The notes: generated by a model from the letters alone, not told the origin. A DNA stretch of 64,000 bases from Nannocystis punicea (GCF_026965555.1 NZ_CP114040.1:1550001-1614000), one strand, 5' to 3'. Positions 17,685-26,769 are shown, counted from the stretch's first letter. Program-made: numbers and translations.

Positions 17685-17905
17685 CAGGCCGTTCGCTGCA
17701 CCTGTGAGACAGCGCCGCGCGGGTCGAGGGGCCGCGACCGGTGAACGACCTCGTGGACTCGACGACGGCGTCGTTTCACTGCAGCGACGCGCCGATGCCG
17801 TCGTTCCCTGACGGATCGATCGCGCGCCCTCCGCTGTGAACCAGCGCCGTCGCTTCGCGGATTCGTCGCAATTTCTCGCCGGCGGTCGGCGACTCTACCC
17901 CTGCC

Positions 17906-18517
17906 ATGAAGTTCCCCAACCTCGCGGACCGAACCGTGCCCTGTCTCGCCCTGACGCTCGCGCTTGCGCTCGGGTGCCTGCCCGACCCTTCGTCCGCAGG
18001 TACCGGCGGCGACTCGGACACGACGACGGCCGGCGCCACGGGCACCGACACCGACGGCGCGCCGACGACGAGCGAGACCACCGAGGACTCCACGGTCGAA
18101 GGGCCGCTGCCGTGCGACGGCGATGAGGGCCTCTTGCTGGGGGCGGGCGTCATCGCCGAGCCCTCCATGGAGGAGCCGAGCGACATCAGCCTCACTCTCG
18201 GCAGCGATCCGCTCACGTGCGAGAATCCGGACCAACAGTCGTTGACGCGCGAGGGCGACTGGTTCGTCCGGATCGGCATCCCCGCGGCCATCCAGGCGCC
18301 GGGACTCTACGCGCTGGAGGAGCTGTCGACCCTCGCGCTGTCGGGCAAGAAGACGTGCGACGGCGCGGTCGGCGGCCAGCTCCGCGGGACCCTCGAGATC
18401 TTCTCGATCGACGAAGCGGAGGTCCGGGGCCAGCTGTGCCACCTGGAGGGGCAGTGGGTCGACGACAACCCGACCAACGGGACCGGATTCAGCTTCGTCG
18501 CGTCGCGCTGCCCGTAG
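17906..18517 (+). CDS. Lipoprotein with Thr/Asp-rich linker
   Basis: A 203-residue exported protein. Signal peptide with lipobox ALGC (Cys24), a linker rich in Thr/Gly/Asp (about 32-65), then a beta-rich domain of ~135 residues with five cysteines. The mature domain (DISLTLGSDPLTCENPDQ ... GTLEIFSIDEAEVRGQLCHL) looks like a compact extracellular domain of a type common in Nannocystis; no enzyme motif. It is a single gene with its own upstream gap. Role unknown. Confidence 0.8.
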   Translation: MKFPNLADRTVPCLALTLALALGCLPDPSSAGTGGDSDTTTAGATGTDTDGAPTTSETTEDSTVEGPLPCDGDEGLLLGAGVIAEPSMEEPSDISLTLGSDPLTCENPDQQSLTREGDWFVRIGIPAAIQAPGLYALEELSTLALSGKKTCDGAVGGQLRGTLEIFSIDEAEVRGQLCHLEGQWVDDNPTNGTGFSFVASRCP

Positions 18518-18559
18518 TCGCGCCGCGGGTCCCCGAGCCGACGCTCGTGGGAATCGATG

Positions 18560-18592
18560 TGGGCGCCCGGTGGGCGCCCGGTGGGCGCCCGT
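18560..18592. repeat. Short tandem repeat, 3 units of 11 bp
   Basis: Three consecutive copies of TGGGCGCCCGG, each containing the GGGCGCCC palindrome, in the gap between the lipoprotein and the EF-hand gene. Confidence 0.7.
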
Positions 18593-18782
18593 CACGACGG
18601 ATGGTGAGGGCCGTCTCATGAGGCGCGCGCGCCATTCTTTCACGATCCGCTCGCCTCGGAGCTGCCTGCAGGCGCTCCGCGTGGCGCGCCGAGGGGCTTC
18701 ACGCGTGGATCTCGGGGAGGGCCCGCGCGGGTCTCTTTTCGCTTCAGAGGCAATGCTCGGTGCTCTATAGTCGCGGACGAAG

Positions 18783-21188
18783 ATGACCACGTCAGTCAGC
18801 AGTCCATTGGCGGCAGAGCTCTCCCTCGACAAGCGCGAGGTCGACAGGCTCTGGGAGTCCTTCCGGGTCTTCGACACCGACGGCAGCGGCACGATCTCCG
18901 CCGACGAGCTCGGGGCAGTGATGCGCTCGCTGGGCCAGAGCCCGACGGAGTCGCAGCTGCGCGGGCTGATCGAGGAGGTCGACACCGACCGCTCGGGCAG
19001 CATCGATTTCGGCGAGTTCACGACCTTGATGCTCGCGCGTTACGGCGACCGCCGCAGCCGCCTCGAGCTCGCGTTCGCCATCTTCGACCGGGACGGCAGC
19101 GGCCGCATCACCGCCGAGGAGATGAGCGGCGTGATGGGTCAGGTCGGCCTGACGGCGGCCGAGCTCGACGAGATGATCAAGGAGGTCGACGCCGACGGCG
19201 ACGGCTCGATCGGCTTCGACGAGTTCTGTCAGCTGGCGCAGGCGGTGCCGACGCGGGCGCCGGGGGCGCTCGAGAGCGCGGCACCGCTGGCCAGCGCGGC
19301 GGCGACGGCGGCGGCGGTCGCAGGCGCGGTCGAGGCGCGGGAGCGGGCCGAGGCGGGGCTCGAGTCCTCGCCCGCTGCGGACGAACCCCAGGCCACCGTG
19401 GAGGTCGAGATCGGCCGCCTGCGCGAGCTGAACGCCCGCGAATCGCAGGCCGGCAAGGTCCGCGGGACGTCCGTCCTGCAGCTCCAGATCGGCCTGTTTC
19501 GCCTGATCCAGGGCGCCGCGTACCGCAGCTTCCGCGAGAGCTTCTCGGCCAACCACGAGACGCACCTGCGCGTGCGCAACCTGCCGTACCGGATCACCGA
19601 GTTCGTCGCGTTCGTGCGCGCCGCGATGGACTTGTACAAGGGGCTCGGGGTGGTCGAGGAGGTGTGCCACCCGACGCTCGACGCGGTCGCCGAGTCGCTG
19701 GAGGCCGAGTACGCGCGGCTGCAGGAGCGGATCGTCGACTGGCAGACTGTCCCGAAGACCGCGGAGATGCTGGTCGAGCACGAGGCGATGGTCGAGGCGC
19801 GCAGCCGGTCGGAGAACACGCGCGAGAAGTTCGCGGCGGGCGTCGAGTTCGCCATCAGCATGCAGAAGCAGCGGCTCGGCCTGGGCGACGTCGTCGAGGG
19901 CGTGCTGGCCCTCAACGAGCTGAGGCGCCTGCGCGCGGAGGAGCTGGCGCAGGAGCACGCGCCCGCGAAGGCCCAGGCGGCGGGCGACCCGAAGGCCTAT
20001 CTCGACCGGTGGCACCGGGTCATCCTCGACAACGCGCTCGAGACGGTCGACGGCGCGATGATGCCGGTCCGCTACTTCTACGAGGACTTCATGCCGAAGC
20101 TCCTCAGCGCGTTCTCGGTCAGCAACGCGACCCACGTCGCCACCTGCGAGGCGCCGACCCACGCGGTGATGGACGGGTGGTTCCAGTGGATGCACGACGC
20201 CGGCGAGTTCGAGGTCTACGGCGAGGAGCTGGTGGCGGCGTTCCCGAATTGCAGCCCGGCCGAGAAGCTGCGCCTGATGCAGAGCTGGTGGCTGTCGCGG
20301 CACTACTTGAACGGGGTGCAGAAGCGGCGCGAGCGGGCGGAGTTCGGGCGCGACACGGGCAGCATCTCGCAGTACGTGGCCTTCATCGACGTGTACGTCG
20401 GCCGCAACGACGTGCGCGACGCGCAGATGCGGGTCAGCTTCCCGTACTTCATCGGCCCGGCGGTGTGGCGCTTCCTCCACACTGTCGCGGAGATCGTGTG
20501 TGACAAGCCGGCCGCCGAGCAGGAGCGGCTGGCCGTCCTGTTCAAGCGGTTCTTCAAGCTGTTCGCCACCATGTATCCGTGCCCGTACTGCCGGCACCAC
20601 CTCAACGCCTACGTGGTGCAGAACCGCGAGGTGGACATGTACCCGGTGGAGTACCTGCTGCTCGGGCACGACCTCGAGGCGACCAGCTTCAACGTGTCGC
20701 TCGACGACAAGCTGCGAGCGGTGTCCGACGGGCCGTCGCTGCGGCTGTTCCTGTGGAAGCTCCACAACACCGTCTCGTCGTCGATCGCCCGCTCCGAGGA
20801 GTGGTACCACCGCGACGACGCCGCGTTCTACACGACGCGCTACTGGCCGAGCCTCGCGTCCGAGCTCGCGCGGGCCCGGGCGTTCAATCAGGCCTCCATC
20901 CCCGTCGAGCGCGTGGAGAGCAACTTCCGCATCATGGGCCCGGTCGGCAGGCTGGCGGGCGTGCGCCTGGAGCTGCACCGGCTGCTGGCGCGTGGCGACG
21001 CCGCGAGCGTCGTGCAGGCCAAGAAGCTCGCCCAGGACTACATCCGCGAGCTCGAGACCCGGGTGATCGCGGAGCGCTTCCTGCAGGACAACTACCACCT
21101 CGATCCGAACCTGAGCGATCCGCTGACCGTCAGCTTCTCCGAGGCAGAGGAGAAGCTCGGGCGGAGCGGGCTCTACACCGAGGATTGA
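18783..21188 (+). CDS. Calmodulin-like EF-hand / Erv-ALR-like thiol oxidase fusion
   Basis: An 801-residue protein with no signal peptide or membrane segment. Residues 20-150 hold four canonical EF-hand loops, at 31-42 (DTDGSGTISADE), 67-78, 102-113 and 136-147, each with Asp/Ser ligands at positions 1, 3, 5 and Glu at 12, arranged as in calmodulin. An Ala-rich linker (155-200) and a largely helical middle part (200-555) of unknown family follow. Residues ~555-680 carry the hallmarks of an Erv1/ALR sulfhydryl oxidase: W562-x3-H566, the YPCPYC redox pair Cys600/Cys603, and LWKLHN (W658, H661, N662). Such enzymes pass electrons from thiols through FAD to oxygen. The rest is helical. Ca2+ control of the oxidase is inference. 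The start follows GACGAAG. Confidence 0.85.
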   Translation: MTTSVSSPLAAELSLDKREVDRLWESFRVFDTDGSGTISADELGAVMRSLGQSPTESQLRGLIEEVDTDRSGSIDFGEFTTLMLARYGDRRSRLELAFAIFDRDGSGRITAEEMSGVMGQVGLTAAELDEMIKEVDADGDGSIGFDEFCQLAQAVPTRAPGALESAAPLASAAATAAAVAGAVEARERAEAGLESSPAADEPQATVEVEIGRLRELNARESQAGKVRGTSVLQLQIGLFRLIQGAAYRSFRESFSANHETHLRVRNLPYRITEFVAFVRAAMDLYKGLGVVEEVCHPTLDAVAESLEAEYARLQERIVDWQTVPKTAEMLVEHEAMVEARSRSENTREKFAAGVEFAISMQKQRLGLGDVVEGVLALNELRRLRAEELAQEHAPAKAQAAGDPKAYLDRWHRVILDNALETVDGAMMPVRYFYEDFMPKLLSAFSVSNATHVATCEAPTHAVMDGWFQWMHDAGEFEVYGEELVAAFPNCSPAEKLRLMQSWWLSRHYLNGVQKRRERAEFGRDTGSISQYVAFIDVYVGRNDVRDAQMRVSFPYFIGPAVWRFLHTVAEIVCDKPAAEQERLAVLFKRFFKLFATMYPCPYCRHHLNAYVVQNREVDMYPVEYLLLGHDLEATSFNVSLDDKLRAVSDGPSLRLFLWKLHNTVSSSIARSEEWYHRDDAAFYTTRYWPSLASELARARAFNQASIPVERVESNFRIMGPVGRLAGVRLELHRLLARGDAASVVQAKKLAQDYIRELETRVIAERFLQDNYHLDPNLSDPLTVSFSEAEEKLGRSGLYTED

Positions 21189-21329
21189 CGGCGCGGAGGA
21201 CCGCGTTGCAGCCGTGTCACGTCATCCACGACGACTCGATCCGGCGCGGCCTTCGGTCGTTGTGGAGGAGCGTCCGTCTGACCGGTGAGCCGCTGCTCGC
21301 CCTGGCGTGGGCCGGCAGGTGAGGCGCCG

Positions 21330-22175
21330 ATGCGTGCGAACCGACGCCTCGCCCTGCTCGCCCTGCTCGCTGCTTCGACCGCAGTCGTCGGTCTGGTCGC
21401 CGCTCGCCCCGGAGCGCATGATCCCGACGTCCACACCTGCAACTTGTGCGGCGTCACAAGCCGGTTCGACGCCGCCGGCGGCCGTCCCGGCGCTGCTTGC
21501 CCGCGTTGCAAGTCGCGCGAACGCCACCGTTTGCTGCTTCACTGGCTGGAGAACGAGACCACATTGCCGGCGAGAGCCTTCGACGTCCTGCACTTCTCGC
21601 CGATGCCGGGCGAAAAGGATGCCTATCGCCGGCGCACTCGTTGGCGCTACCGCACCGCGGATTCTATCCGCGGCAAAGAAGACCTCTCGCTCGACCTGAC
21701 CGCGCTGCTGTTCCTCGACGACGCGACCTGGGACCTTCTGATCGTCTACCACGTGCTCGAGCACATCGAGGACGACCACGCCGCGATCCGCGAGATGTAC
21801 CGCGTGCTCCGCCCGGGTGGCCTCGCCCTCGTGCAGGTCCCGCTCGAGCCCGGCCGCATGCACACCTACGAGGACCCGACGATCGTCGACCCTCACCAGC
21901 GGCTGGCGCACTTCGGCCAGGGCGACCACGTGCGCATCTACGCGGCGCGCGACCTCAAGTCGCGGCTCGAGGCGGCCGGCTTCGTCGTCGAGGCCGCCGA
22001 CCCACTCGCGCGCCTGCCGGCGTGGCTGGTCGCGCGTCACGGCCTGTCGACCGGCGCCGCCGAACCACTCGACGAGCGGATCTGGCTGGCGAAGAAGCCG
22101 CGCAGCCCGTCCTGCGCAGCCTGCCCCGGCACGAGCGTCGAGTTCGGCAAGACCCGCAGAGCGCCGCCGCGATGA
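21330..22175 (+). CDS. Class I SAM-dependent methyltransferase with zinc ribbon
   Basis: A 281-residue protein. An N-terminal Cys4 knuckle (C37-x2-C40 and C57-x2-C60, the latter in CPRCKSRERHR) precedes a Rossmann methyltransferase domain; the motif for the acidic strand end is DLLIVYHVLEHIEDDHAAI, followed by LRPGGLALVQVPL. This pairing is a known bacterial methyltransferase family that acts on unknown small molecules or glycans. Odd point: the N-terminus (residues 5-25) is a hydrophobic signal-like helix, unusual for a cytoplasmic enzyme; the true start could be further in, but no better start with a ribosome site exists. It lies 141 bases after the EF-hand gene. Confidence 0.85.
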   Translation: MRANRRLALLALLAASTAVVGLVAARPGAHDPDVHTCNLCGVTSRFDAAGGRPGAACPRCKSRERHRLLLHWLENETTLPARAFDVLHFSPMPGEKDAYRRRTRWRYRTADSIRGKEDLSLDLTALLFLDDATWDLLIVYHVLEHIEDDHAAIREMYRVLRPGGLALVQVPLEPGRMHTYEDPTIVDPHQRLAHFGQGDHVRIYAARDLKSRLEAAGFVVEAADPLARLPAWLVARHGLSTGAAEPLDERIWLAKKPRSPSCAACPGTSVEFGKTRRAPPR

Positions 22176-22306
22176 TCGAGGGGCAGGGCGCAGTCGACCC
22201 CAGGTCGACGAGCGTCGCCGACAATGTCTCGGAGTGGTTCGACGATCGGTCTCACCGACGCGCCTGTCGCCATCGGGTCCGCCACAACCCCGCGGGGTCG
22301 TGCGGC

Positions 22307-23527
22307 TCAGCGCCAGCGGAAGGACGGCGGATCTGCGGTCAGACGCAGCCGGCGATGCGTGAACCGGCGACGCCGGCCCGACGGGTCGAACTGGTTGCCG
22401 ACCTTGGTCAGGTGGCCGCCGACGCCGTCGTTCCAGATCCCGGAGACCCAGCCGCGCGGCCGCACCGCCGACTCGTGGATGTAGCGCTGGAAGAACGCGC
22501 GCTGATCGGCGGACAGGCGCTCGTGCGACGGCAGAGGTTTGGTCGCGGGGCCGGCGAGCTGGTCCGAGCGGACCTTCAGCGGCTGGACCTCGCCGGCGGC
22601 GAGCCGGTGCAGCTGGGTGGTCCAGCTCGACTTCCACATGTTCCACCTCGCGCCGACCTGGTACATGTCGCGGAACGGGATGAACGCGAGGTGGTTGAGC
22701 TTGCCGTTCTCCTCGGGCGGGTAGCTGCCGCCGACGTCGGAGTGAGCGCCCGGGTACTCCCTGTCGACGCCGGGGATGATCGACAGCGGGAAGTTCTCCC
22801 GGTACTCGTGGCGCGCGGTGTAGTGGGTGATGCCCATCGCGTCGGTGGCGTCGATGTAGAGGTTCTGCCCGGGGTTCGAGTCGTCGCCGGCCTGGCCGAA
22901 CGAGCCGACCGAGTCGTAGATGCCGACGAAGCGGACCGTGACGTGCGGCTGGCGCTTGCGCAGCGCCATGTTGACGAGGTTGACGAAGGTGCGGGCGAGC
23001 GCTGCCCCGCGCGAGAAGCCGAACACGTCGACGGTCTTGCACGCCTGCAGCGGCAGCTCGCCGCAGCGGTCGCGCAGCCAGAAGTAGGCGCGGTTGAGCC
23101 GCTCCTCGCCGCCGAGGCCGCCGACCATGCCGGCGAGGTTGGCCCCGCTGTCGGCGATCTGCGAGCCGCGGCTGGTGACCGCGGTGGCCCAGCGGGCGCC
23201 GAACCACCGGTTGGACGCGGCGGCCCGCTGGGCCTCGGCCTGGCGCTGGCGCGCGTCGGTGTCCATCGAGCCGACGCCGTCGATGTACTGCTTGCGATAG
23301 ACCTCCTCGGCGGTCGCGGTGTCCTTGAAGACGTTGAACAGGCGGACCACGTTGGTGTGGCTCTGCCGCGGCTCGTCGCGGGCCCGGTTGTTGTCGGTGC
23401 CGTCGAAGAAGACCCCGGCCCGCAGCTTGCGGCCCGGGTTCTGGCACGGGCAGGTCGCGCCCGGCCGCGCCGCCGGGAACGCCTGCGCCTCGCCCTGGAC
23501 CCCTCTCGCAGTGTCCCGCGCTCCCAT
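22307..23527 (-). CDS. DUF2235 / Tle-type phospholipase effector
   Basis: A 406-residue member of the DUF2235 alpha/beta-hydrolase family, which includes the type VI secretion lipases Tle1-Tle4. The family opening GVFFDGTDNN is at 39-48; the nucleophile elbow GFSRG puts Ser172 as nucleophile; Asp205 (GIYDSVGSF) and His262 (PGAHSDVGGSY) complete a likely triad. Family members hydrolyse membrane phospholipids of rival cells after delivery. An N-terminal ~35-residue tail with CPC may serve loading. The gene starts 3 bases after the stop of the small partner gene. No VgrG or PAAR gene is in the window, so export is inference. Confidence 0.85.
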   Translation of the reverse strand: MGARDTARGVQGEAQAFPAARPGATCPCQNPGRKLRAGVFFDGTDNNRARDEPRQSHTNVVRLFNVFKDTATAEEVYRKQYIDGVGSMDTDARQRQAEAQRAAASNRWFGARWATAVTSRGSQIADSGANLAGMVGGLGGEERLNRAYFWLRDRCGELPLQACKTVDVFGFSRGAALARTFVNLVNMALRKRQPHVTVRFVGIYDSVGSFGQAGDDSNPGQNLYIDATDAMGITHYTARHEYRENFPLSIIPGVDREYPGAHSDVGGSYPPEENGKLNHLAFIPFRDMYQVGARWNMWKSSWTTQLHRLAAGEVQPLKVRSDQLAGPATKPLPSHERLSADQRAFFQRYIHESAVRPRGWVSGIWNDGVGGHLTKVGNQFDPSGRRRRFTHRRLRLTADPPSFRWR

Positions 23528-23530
23528 CCC

Positions 23531-23938
23531 TCACTCCCTCTTCTTGTCGGCCTCGGCCAGCACTTCGTCCCAGTAGGTCGCCGGGTTGGTGATCGTCGCG
23601 GCCTCCTCCCACGCCGCGTCGTCGACGTCGTCGACGATCCGGTCGAGCCGGACCTGCTCGCCGAGGTCGTGCTGATCGAGGATCGCCTGGATCTTCGGCT
23701 GAAGGTGAAAACATGGCCCGACGGCCAGCATGTCCATGACGAAGGTGAACAGGCCGCGCTCGCTGTGGATCGCGTAGGAGCGGGCGATCTCGAAGCTGTG
23801 GAGGACCACCGCGCGCAGGTCGAGCGGGTCGTGCCTGGCGATCTTGTCCGGCATGCGGACCTGCAAGTAGGCGATGATCCGGCGGACGAGATCGTCGTCG
23901 GCGAGCGTGTCGGCCTGTTCAGCGCGGATCTTGAACAT
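23531..23938 (-). CDS. Small helical protein, probable partner of the lipase
   Basis: A 135-residue helical protein directly upstream of the lipase and almost touching it (3 bases). The sequence (LRAVVLHSFEIARSYAIHSERGLFTFVMDMLAVG) resembles small uncharacterised proteins often found beside type VI effectors, with an Ile/Ala-Arg-Ser-Tyr ... SER pattern. It could be an adaptor, chaperone or immunity protein; a cytoplasmic adaptor fits best because no signal peptide or membrane helix is present, whereas immunity to a periplasmic lipase usually needs export. Translational coupling with the lipase is likely. Confidence 0.75.
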   Translation of the reverse strand: MFKIRAEQADTLADDDLVRRIIAYLQVRMPDKIARHDPLDLRAVVLHSFEIARSYAIHSERGLFTFVMDMLAVGPCFHLQPKIQAILDQHDLGEQVRLDRIVDDVDDAAWEEAATITNPATYWDEVLAEADKKRE

Positions 23939-24272
23939 CGCTTGCGCCTGCTGTCGCGCTCGACGGACGAGCCCTGAGGCAGCCTAACAGAAGCGCGACG
24001 GAGCGGAGCGGGGATCCTCCTGCGCGGGCCCGGCCGGCAGGCGCTCGCGCCGCTCCACGCCGGGGCGCGAGCGCGTCGGGGAGCGGCGTGAACATCTCCT
24101 CACGATCCTCGCGGGCCGAGATCGACCGCGCGAATTTGCCAGCCGCGTTCAGGGACGTCTGCACGCCAGGTCGGCATCCGCGCCGTCGCGGGCGGTGTGA
24201 GATCGGCGAGGCCCGGCCCGCGACGGCGTCGCGGGCGTCATTCACCATATGTCCCGAGGGACATATGTACAA
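23939..24272. other. Intergenic region with palindrome at its left edge of the amidase
   Basis: 334 bases between the small helical gene start and the amidase stop. No gene seen. The 22-bp palindrome at 24246 lies directly after the amidase stop. The rest should hold the promoter of the lipase operon. Confidence 0.45.
24246..24267. repeat. ATGTCC-family palindrome, core copy 2 (22 bp perfect)
   Basis: The core ATGTCCCGAGGGACAT, identical to 10843-10858, is extended on both sides by CAT / ATG to a perfect 22-bp palindrome. It begins 5 bases past the amidase stop codon on the minus strand, a terminator-like position, but lacks a T-run. Confidence 0.75.
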
Positions 24273-25640
24273 TCACCGCCGCGGCGCCGCGGCGAGGCCG
24301 GCCTGCTCGAGCAGGCCCGCGAAGGCGATCGTCGTCAGGTCGGCGAATTGCTTGCCGATCACCTGCACGCCGGTCGGCAGGCCCTCGCGCGTCCGCGCCA
24401 GCGGGACCGCGGTGGCCGGCAGGCCGGGGAAGGTGGCGACGCCCGGCCAGCCGATCTGCGGGCCGTACGGGGCCTCGGCCCCGTCGATGACGAGCCGGCG
24501 GTCGGCCCAGTCGGGGCGGTCGTCGTGCGGGAACGCGGGGACGCCGAACGGCGGCGCGAGGACCACGTCGACGTCGGCGAACAGCGCCTGCCACTGGCGG
24601 ATGAAGCGCGCCTGCACGTCCCTGAGCGCCATCCATGCGTGCGCGTGGACGGGCTTCGGATTCGGCGTACCGCGCGTCAGGATGGTGAGGAGCATGTCGC
24701 GGTAAGCGGCGTGCATCTCGGCGAGGTCGGGCAAGGCCTCGTGGCGGCGGAGCACGGTCGCGCCGGCGCGCGCGAGCGAGTCGGCGAGCCCCGCGATCGG
24801 CTCGCGCACGCCGGCGTCGGTGGCCGTGACCGGGTGGGCGTCGAGCACGAGCACGCGGTGCTCCGCGAGGGTGAGGTGGCGCGGCGGCGGCAGGGCCAGG
24901 CGATAGGCCGAGTCGTCGCCCGGGCCGGCGATCGCGGCCAGCGCCACCGCGAGGTCGACCGCGCTGCGGGCCATCGGTCCGAGCACCGCGAGCTCGGGCT
25001 CGGCGCCGTCCATGCCCGGGAACGAGTGCCCGGTCATCGGCACGAGGCCGTAGGTCGGCTTGTGGCCGAACACGCCGCACAGGTGCGCGGGCACGCGGAT
25101 CGATCCGCCGATGTCGGACCCGAGCTCGAGCGGCACCATGCCGGCCGCCAGCGCCGCAGCCGCGCCGCCCGAGGAGCCGCCGGGCGTGCGCGCCGGATCG
25201 TCGGGGTGGAGGGTGCGCCCGTAGACCGGGTTGGCGCACTGCCAGTCGCCGAGAGCGACCGGCACATTGGTCTTGCCGAGGATGATCGCGCCGGCCGCCT
25301 TGAGCCGCGCGACCGCGACCGAGTCGGCGCGGATCGGCAGCTCCGCGAACTCGGCGAAGCCCCAGGTGGTCGGCAGGCCGGCGACGTCGTTGGACTCCTT
25401 GACGGTCATCGGCACGCCGGCGAGCGGCAGGCGCCGCTTGTCGTCGCCCGCGGCGTCGAAGGCCCGCGCCGCCTCGCGCGCCCGCGCGAAGTCGCGGACC
25501 ACCACCGCGTGGATCGATCCGTCCCGCGCCTCGATGCGGGCGATCGCCGCCTCGCAGGCCGCGAGCGCCGTGATCGTGCCGTCGGCGACCGCCCGCGCCG
25601 TCTCCACCGCGGTCGCCTGATCGATGTCGAAGTTCCCCAT
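24273..25640 (-). CDS. Amidase signature family hydrolase
   Basis: A 455-residue amidase of the GatA/fatty-acid amide hydrolase family. The Ser-cisSer-Lys triad is complete: Lys81 in MTVKESNDVAG, cis-Ser156 in the GGSSGG motif (154-159), and nucleophile Ser180 in DIGGSIR. It is expected to hydrolyse a carboxamide in the cytoplasm. The start MGNFDIDQ follows GGAGGACAG; 18 more upstream codons are open but Arg-rich. No gatB/gatC genes are nearby, so it is a stand-alone amidase and not the tRNA amidotransferase. Substrate unknown. Confidence 0.93.
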   Translation of the reverse strand: MGNFDIDQATAVETARAVADGTITALAACEAAIARIEARDGSIHAVVVRDFARAREAARAFDAAGDDKRRLPLAGVPMTVKESNDVAGLPTTWGFAEFAELPIRADSVAVARLKAAGAIILGKTNVPVALGDWQCANPVYGRTLHPDDPARTPGGSSGGAAAALAAGMVPLELGSDIGGSIRVPAHLCGVFGHKPTYGLVPMTGHSFPGMDGAEPELAVLGPMARSAVDLAVALAAIAGPGDDSAYRLALPPPRHLTLAEHRVLVLDAHPVTATDAGVREPIAGLADSLARAGATVLRRHEALPDLAEMHAAYRDMLLTILTRGTPNPKPVHAHAWMALRDVQARFIRQWQALFADVDVVLAPPFGVPAFPHDDRPDWADRRLVIDGAEAPYGPQIGWPGVATFPGLPATAVPLARTREGLPTGVQVIGKQFADLTTIAFAGLLEQAGLAAAPRR

Positions 25641-25920
25641 GCGTCTGTCCTCCCGGAGGGCCGCGAGGGTAGCAAGCCGCCTGCGCGGTCGCACTCGGCG
25701 AGGCGACGATTTGCAGTCGAGCGCGCGGAGGCCTTTGGAGCCTCCCTCGACGCGTACTCCGTCACGCCGGCAGAGTTGCGGGCCGGTCGCAGATCGCCCG
25801 CGAGTCAGCGACGGAGCGCTCGTCTTCCAGGCGTGGATCGGCGGTCATGCGGGCGCGGCGCACGAGCGACGGCGTCGCAGTTCGCGGCGGGCCTCATGCT
25901 CGGCCTTCGGGCCTCGCCGC

Positions 25921-26769
25921 TCACGTCCGCGCCGAGAACACGCGGTCGAGCTCGGCGAACGGGCTCGCGTCGGCGAGCGCGTCGAAGGTGCCGGTCTCGG
26001 CGATGCTGCGAGCCGCCCGGATGAACGCGCCGAAGGCCACGCGCGTGAGCGCCGAGCCGACTGAGATCCGGCGCACCCCCAAGTCGGCGAGGTTGGCCAC
26101 GGTGAGCCCCGGGACCGGCGCGGAGACGAGGACGTTGACCGGCCGCGGCGCCACGGCCCGCACGATCGCCGAGATCTCGGCGGCGCTGCGCACCCCGGGG
26201 GCGTAGAGGCAATCCGCGCCCGCGTCGGCGAACGCGACCAGGCGGTCGAGCGCCACCCTCGAGGCGTCCGGGTCTCCGACCAGCCACGCCTCGCAGCGCG
26301 CCGTGAGGACCACGGGGACGCCGGTTGCGTCGATCGCCGCGCGCGCAGCCCGGACGCGCTCGATCGCCAGCGAGCGCTCGTACAGCGGCGCTGCGGAGTC
26401 GCCGGTCGCATCCTCGATCGATAGCCCGGCGACCCCGGTGGCGACGCACGCGGCGACGTTGCGCGCGACGTCCTCCGGCGCGTCGGCGTAGCCGGCCTGG
26501 AAGTCGGCGTTGACCGGCAACGGGGTCGCCTCGACGATCTCCCGGATGTGCGCGAGCATGTCGCCCAGCGGCAGCGCGACGACGGCGTCGGGCCGCCCGC
26601 GGGAGAACGCGACGCCGGCCGAGGTCGTCGCCAGCGCGACGAACCCGAGGTGCTGCAAGACCACCGCGGTCCCGACGTCCCACGGATTCGGCAGCACGAA
26701 GCAGCCGGAGCGGTGCAAGGCGTGGAATGCAGCGAGCGCGGGGGACATGATGGCGGCCCTGTCGATCAT
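25921..26769 (-). CDS. Isocitrate lyase/PEP mutase superfamily protein
   Basis: A 282-residue protein of the PEP mutase/oxaloacetate decarboxylase group. Diagnostic segments: LPNPWDVGTAVVLQHLGF (substrate loop start), ATTSAGVAFSRG, LPVNADFQAGYAD (metal-binding Asp), GLSIEDATGD (metal-binding Asp-Ala pair), and the Arg/Glu-rich AARAAIDATGVPVVLTARCEA. Family members cleave or form C-C or P-C bonds on 2-oxoacids; the specific reaction is not clear from sequence. The start at 26769 has an AAGAGGAG site 5-12 bases upstream; an ATG seven codons earlier has none. Cytoplasmic. Confidence 0.9.
   Translation of the reverse strand: MIDRAAIMSPALAAFHALHRSGCFVLPNPWDVGTAVVLQHLGFVALATTSAGVAFSRGRPDAVVALPLGDMLAHIREIVEATPLPVNADFQAGYADAPEDVARNVAACVATGVAGLSIEDATGDSAAPLYERSLAIERVRAARAAIDATGVPVVLTARCEAWLVGDPDASRVALDRLVAFADAGADCLYAPGVRSAAEISAIVRAVAPRPVNVLVSAPVPGLTVANLADLGVRRISVGSALTRVAFGAFIRAARSIAETGTFDALADASPFAELDRVFSART

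Noticed and set aside
18792..21098. Long minus-strand open frame over the EF-hand gene
   Set aside because: Shadow of the real gene: repetitive Arg/Val/His/Leu composition with no domain.
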